A DNA stretch of 8,683 nucleotides from JBGOTP01 sp041476545 (GTDB lineage: Bacteria > Acidobacteriota > Vicinamibacteria > Vicinamibacterales > CAVVIG01), in contig JBGOTP010000225.1 of NCBI GenBank assembly GCA_041476545.1, positions 1 through 8,683 of the forward strand, written 5' to 3'. The notes under the pieces were generated by a model. That model worked only from the letters and a program-made list of their open reading frames with translations, had not been told where the DNA came from and made no database searches. Numbering within the stretch: position 1 is the first letter of the stretch; every line of letters starts with the position of its first letter. Of this stretch, positions 5,685 to 8,683 are shown piece by piece. The position numbers were made by a program, and so were the translations under genes.

Positions 5685-5948
5685 TGCCGGCGGACGGGAC
5701 GACTCAGGGCCCCGCCGCGTCGAATGCGCGCGATCCGGTGCCGGTAAAATGCGTGCGAGAGGCGTGCGGGCCGCGTCGATCGTCGAGAATCACCCCCACC
5801 GATCGAACCACACCGGCGTCGCTTGTTCCGAACCCCGGCCATCGATATTGGCGGAATCGACGCGGTGATCGTCAGCCCAGGCCGGCGCACGCGTTTTTCC
5901 GCGCGCCATTCGTGGCGGCGAGGCCCTGAGTCGTCCCGTCCGGCGGCA
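5685..5948. repeat. ~264-bp element bounded by ~47-nt inverted repeats
   Basis: The left arm (5685-5731) and right arm (5900-5948) are inverted copies with a few mismatches and one gap. The identical core is 21 nt, CGGACGGGACGACTC followed by AGGGCC (5691-5711 and 5923-5943). Both arms then continue CGCCGC, two variable bases and CGAATG. The interior holds a shorter CCGCGTCGAT/ATCGACGCGG pair and a TAAAAT box. It may be a non-autonomous element or two oppositely oriented copies of one dispersed repeat. No target duplication was seen. Confidence 0.6.
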
Positions 5949-6017
5949 GCACCCCCCTCCACCCAGGGAAACTGACCCATTACCTAGCTTGCTCTCGAAG
6001 GCGCCGGGGGCAGAGAC

Positions 6018-6023
6018 TACAAT
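6018..6023 (+). promoter_or_regulatory. -10 box TACAAT, probably for a leaderless cyclase mRNA
   Basis: TACAAT ends 6 nt before the ATG at 6030, so the expected first transcribed base falls on or next to the A of the start codon. The six bases between (CCCGGC) contain no Shine-Dalgarno. No convincing -35 is present at 17 nt. The arrangement repeats that of the kinase gene, which makes leaderless initiation more credible. Confidence 0.5.
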
Positions 6024-6029
6024 CCCGGC

Positions 6030-6971
6030 ATGAACGACATCGTTCGAGACATGGCGGCGCGCTGCAGCAACTGGGGCAAGTGGGGGCCGGCCGACGAACG
6101 GGGCACCTTGAACTATATCGGGCCCGAAGCCATCGTGAAGGCCGCAGGACTGGTGAAACGCGGCGCGGTGTTTTCGCTGGCTGTGCCCTTCGACTCGAAG
6201 GGTCCCCAGACCAACAATCATCCCCGTCGATTCAATCCCATCCACCGCATGATGCTCACCGGTGGCGACTTCTCGTCTGGCGCGGTGAAACTTCCCGGCG
6301 GCGTCGGATTTTCGGACGACATGATCATCATGCCGACGCACTGCGGCACGCAGTGGGATGCGCTCAGCCACTGCTTTGTCGACGGCAAGATGTACAACGG
6401 GTACGATGCGAACGAGATCTCGAGCCAGGGCGCGCGCAAGCTCGGCATCGAGAAGATGGCCAACGGTGTCGTGGCGCGCGGCGTGCTCGTCGACCTGCCG
6501 CGTCTCAAGAATGTGCCGTGGCTCGAACCGAGCTACGGCATCACGATCGCCGATCTCGAAGCCGCCCTTCAGGCTGAGCGCGTCGCGGTCCGGAGCGGAG
6601 ATGCGCTGCTCGTCCGCTCGGGACACATGGCCATGTGCCGTGCGCGGGGATCCTGGGGCGACTACGCCGGCGGCCCGGCTCCCGGACTGGCGTTCGAAGC
6701 GGCCGAGTGGGTGCACCGCCACGAGCTTGCCGCCGTGGCCACCGACACGTGTGGCATGGAAGTCCAGCCCAGTCAGGTACCGGGCGCCCTTCATCCACTG
6801 CACCAGATTTTCCTGCCCTTCATGGGCCTCGTCGTCGGAGAGATCTTCGATCTCGAAACACTAGCCGCGGACTGCGTTGCTGATGGCGTCTACGAGTTCT
6901 TCTTCGTCGCACCGCCGCTGCCGATCACCGGTGGCGTCGGCTCGCCGATCAATCCGCTGGCGATCAAATAG
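6030..6971 (+). CDS. Cyclase-family metal-dependent hydrolase (PF04199, kynurenine formamidase-like fold)
   Basis: A 313-residue cytoplasmic protein without a signal peptide. Opening residues WGKWGPADERGTLNYIGPE (15-33) are typical of the longer cyclase-family branch. The family metal motif HxGTHxDxxxH appears as H104-C-G-T-Q108-W-D110-A-L-S-H114, with Gln in place of the usual middle His, as I recall for this branch. DGKMYNGY (118-125) follows directly. Later conserved-looking residues are TDTCGMEV (238-245) and the His pair H255/H258 in ALHPLHQIFLP. Characterised relatives hydrolyse amides or lactone-like rings with a divalent metal, for example N-formylkynurenine; the substrate here is unknown and no tryptophan-catabolism genes are nearby. 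The gene is divergent from the copper/heme operon and is followed after 48 nt by the heme-ankyrin gene in the same direction, possibly one transcript. Family call strong, reaction open. Confidence 0.9.
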   Translation: MNDIVRDMAARCSNWGKWGPADERGTLNYIGPEAIVKAAGLVKRGAVFSLAVPFDSKGPQTNNHPRRFNPIHRMMLTGGDFSSGAVKLPGGVGFSDDMIIMPTHCGTQWDALSHCFVDGKMYNGYDANEISSQGARKLGIEKMANGVVARGVLVDLPRLKNVPWLEPSYGITIADLEAALQAERVAVRSGDALLVRSGHMAMCRARGSWGDYAGGPAPGLAFEAAEWVHRHELAAVATDTCGMEVQPSQVPGALHPLHQIFLPFMGLVVGEIFDLETLAADCVADGVYEFFFVAPPLPITGGVGSPINPLAIK

Positions 6972-6993
6972 CCGGAACTCAAAAAAGCTTCGC

Positions 6994-7019
6994 CACAGAG
7001 GACACAGAGGACACAAAGC
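6994..7019. repeat. Short tandem CACAGAGGA repeat before the heme-ankyrin gene
   Basis: Two exact 9-nt units CACAGAGGA (6994-7002, 7003-7011) followed by a partial CACAAAG fill most of the 48-nt gap between the cyclase stop and the next ATG. The same kind of CCACAGAGGACACAGAGG string is a frequent intergenic repeat in environmental genomes (recalled, not searched). The second unit supplies GAGG about 9 nt before the ATG at 7020, which could serve as ribosome binding site. Confidence 0.65.
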
Positions 7020-8683
7020 ATGGAAGGCACCGTCACCGATCGCGTCGTCAAGCGCCTCAAGAACCCTGGGCTCTTGTTCTGTCGAGCGATTGCAGTCGCC
7101 GTGGTCGGTGCAGCCCTCGTATCCGCAGCGCCCGGGCGGGCCCAAGCCCCGCCTCTGAAGGTCGACTTCGGCCGCGACGTGCAGCCGATTTTCAAGGAGC
7201 GCTGCTATGAATGCCACGGGGCGACGCAGCAGATGAACGGCTTCCGTCTTGATCGGCGGCGCGACGCGTTGCGTGGAGGCACGCAGTCCATGATCGGCGC
7301 GGGCGATCCCGACACGGTGAGGCTGTATCTCCGTGTCACCGGCCGGTCGGGTCTCCGCATGCCGCCGCCACCGGACACACCACTGACGGGCGAGCAGATC
7401 GCCATTCTGAAAGCCTGGATCGAGCAAGGCACCGAGTGGCCGGGCGCCTACTCCGGCGAGGCGCCGCCGCCCCCTCTCGATCCGAACGCCGCCCGCCTCG
7501 CCCAACTCCTCCGCGCCGGGCAGAGTCAAGCGGTCGCGAAGATGGTCGCAGCCGAGCCGTCGATGGTGAACGTCAAAGGCCCGAGTGGATCCACACCCCT
7601 GATGTTCGCGGCGTTGTACAGCGACGTGGCAACGATGCAGCTGCTTCTCGATAAGGGTGCTGACCCGAACACGCCGAACGCCGCGGGCGCGACCCCTCTG
7701 ATGTGGGCCGTCGACAGCGTGGACAAAGTGCGGCTGCTGCTGGCGCATCACGCGGATCCGAATGCGCGCTCCGAGGAGGGCAAGACGTCCATCATGGCCG
7801 CGGCGCAGCGCGCCGGAAGCAGCGACGTCATCAAGCTGCTCGTGAAGGCCGGCGCAAGACCGGCTGGCCTGCAGCAGGCCATGCGATCCAACGACCCCGC
7901 CGTGTTCAAGGCGCTCATCGAGGGAGGAGCCGATCCGAAGAGCGGCCCCGCGCTCGCCCAGCTGCGCCTGTTCTGCCCGCCGTGCGCGGGAGTCGTTGAG
8001 GGTGCGAGCACGGCAACCCCGACGGCGGCGGCTCCCACGCCCGCCACCGCAGTCCCCCCGCCTGCCCTGCCTGCCCTGCCTGCCCTGCCTGCCACGCCCG
8101 CGAGTCCACCGGCGGCGGCCAACGCATTCCGCTATGCCGCTACTCCGGCGTCCGCGGCGATGCCGGTCGCGAGCAACACGGTACGCGCGGCTGTCGAGCG
8201 CGCGCTTCCGCTGCTGCAGAAGTACGATGTCGCATTCGTTGAGCGAACCGGCTGCGTGTCCTGCCACAACAACAGCGTCCCCGCCATGACAGTGGCCATG
8301 GCGCGGCGAAGCGGGTATGCGATCGACGAACACATCGTCGCGCAGCAGAACACGCGCGTCGGCGAATACCTCGAAAGCTGGCGTGACAACACACTGCAGG
8401 CGCTCAGCCTTGGCGGCGCGCAAAACAGCTTCAGCTACATTCTGGCCGGACTGAGCTACAGCGGGTACCGTCCGGATTTCGCCACAGATGCCGCAGCACG
8501 ATTTCTGGTCGGGATGCAGCAACCAGACGGATATGTTGTGTCCTTCACGCCGACGCCAGCCGTCGCCCGTCCGCCTATCGAGGGCAGCCGCTTCTCGGTC
8601 ACCGCGCTGTCGATTCGGGCCTTGAAGGACTATGCGCCTCCGGCGCTGAAGAGCGCGTATGCGAAGGCCGTGCAGCGTGCCGC
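7020..8683 (+). CDS. Secreted cytochrome c / ankyrin-repeat / second heme / toroid-like protein, 3' end beyond window
   Basis: The frame is open for 554 residues to the right edge. A signal segment (about 21-42, AVAVVGAALVSAAPGRAQA) follows an unusually long charged n-region, so the true start could be slightly different. A planctomycete-type cytochrome c domain follows: C62-Y-E-C65-H66, MPPPP at 114-118 with M114 as possible ligand, and LTGEQIAILKAWIEQG at 122-137. Residues about 155-309 are four to five ankyrin repeats (STPLMFAALYSD..., ATPLMWAVDS..., KTSIMAAAQRAG...). A Pro/Ala linker (330-365) contains the PAL tandem repeat, after a CPPC pair (C319, C322). A second heme motif is C412-V-S-C415-H416, followed by helices with an FLVGMQQPDGYV segment (495-506) resembling the QxxDG repeats of alpha/alpha-toroid proteins. 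A periplasmic electron-transfer or binding role is inferred; substrate and partner are unknown. A nearly equally long opposite-strand frame is its shadow. Confidence 0.88.
   Translation, partial: MEGTVTDRVVKRLKNPGLLFCRAIAVAVVGAALVSAAPGRAQAPPLKVDFGRDVQPIFKERCYECHGATQQMNGFRLDRRRDALRGGTQSMIGAGDPDTVRLYLRVTGRSGLRMPPPPDTPLTGEQIAILKAWIEQGTEWPGAYSGEAPPPPLDPNAARLAQLLRAGQSQAVAKMVAAEPSMVNVKGPSGSTPLMFAALYSDVATMQLLLDKGADPNTPNAAGATPLMWAVDSVDKVRLLLAHHADPNARSEEGKTSIMAAAQRAGSSDVIKLLVKAGARPAGLQQAMRSNDPAVFKALIEGGADPKSGPALAQLRLFCPPCAGVVEGASTATPTAAAPTPATAVPPPALPALPALPATPASPPAAANAFRYAATPASAAMPVASNTVRAAVERALPLLQKYDVAFVERTGCVSCHNNSVPAMTVAMARRSGYAIDEHIVAQQNTRVGEYLESWRDNTLQALSLGGAQNSFSYILAGLSYSGYRPDFATDAAARFLVGMQQPDGYVVSFTPTPAVARPPIEGSRFSVTALSIRALKDYAPPALKSAYAKAVQRA
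8061..8093 (+). repeat. 9-bp tandem repeat encoding Pro-Ala-Leu units
   Basis: The unit CCTGCCCTG occurs three times and continues with CCTGCC. It encodes PALPALPALPA within the Pro/Ala linker between the ankyrin part and the second heme motif. Because the unit is three codons long, gain or loss of copies would only lengthen or shorten the linker. Confidence 0.85.

Larger units (their letters stand above)
5373..6017. other. Repeat-rich intergenic region without a recognisable gene
   Basis: About 645 bp between divergent genes. It has a nested palindromic block (5466-5601), the second copy of the 23-nt repeat (5576-5598), and a long inverted-repeat pair (5685-5731 with 5900-5948). Short open frames on both strands show no domain and read through repeat DNA. 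A TAAAAT box at 5745-5750, just before an ATG at 5749 opening a 39-codon frame, is noted but that peptide has no support. No gene is called. Confidence 0.6.

Noticed and set aside
5749..5868. 39-codon open frame after a TAAAAT box
   Set aside because: The frame is too short, has no recognisable content, and its ATG overlaps the -10 box so it could not be in the transcript from that promoter.
5790..6803. Minus-strand open frame of 337 codons over the cyclase and upstream repeats
   Set aside because: It is antisense to the PF04199 motifs and its C-terminal half reads through inverted-repeat DNA.
6861..8522. Minus-strand open frame of 553 codons over the heme-ankyrin gene
   Set aside because: The plus strand has two heme motifs and ankyrin repeats in frame; the minus product is a low-complexity Arg/Gly/Ala shadow.

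Overview
The window is high-GC bacterial DNA. The gene families present (a PknB-type kinase of the kind expanded in Acidobacteriota, a cytochrome c fused to a PHM-like copper monooxygenase, a cytochrome c fused to ankyrin repeats, and Gly/Pro-rich secreted proteins), together with several small palindromic repeat families, suggest a soil acidobacterium, probably near Vicinamibacterales. That placement comes from recalled family resemblance, not from a database search. No rRNA, tRNA, CRISPR array or intact transposase gene was seen.

Layout: (1) 1-1108, minus, the N-terminal 369 residues of a Ser/Thr protein kinase running off the left edge. Its kinase domain carries two in-frame repeat-derived insertions and unusual catalytic-loop residues. 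(2) 1109-1523, a divergent intergenic region with a kinase -10 box, a repeat shared with a later intergenic region, and a promoter for the next gene. (3) 1524-2912, plus, a Tat-exported amidohydrolase (COG3964/EF_0837-like). (4) 2909-3027, an inverted-repeat element resembling a MITE; its two arms contain the stop codons of both converging genes. (5) 5318-3024, minus, a likely two-gene operon: a secreted cytochrome c/copper monooxygenase-like protein, then a secreted protein of unknown function. (6) 5319-6029, about 700 bp without a credible gene, filled with nested palindromes and an inverted-repeat element. (7) 6030-6971, plus, a cyclase-family (PF04199) metal-dependent hydrolase, probably read from a leaderless transcript. 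(8) 7020 to the right edge, plus, a secreted diheme cytochrome c/ankyrin/toroid-like protein, truncated by the window.

How the genes may work together: three of the six proteins (amidohydrolase, copper/heme protein and its neighbour) and the incomplete heme-ankyrin protein have export signals, so the region looks like periplasmic oxidative and hydrolytic chemistry. The cyclase appears cytoplasmic. There is no proof of a single pathway: the transcription units point in different directions and repeats separate them. The strongest unusual signals are the repeat insertions inside the kinase fold, the element that ends two convergent genes, and the heme-plus-dicopper fusion with its conserved-looking partner. 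No clear new defence or mobile system was found.
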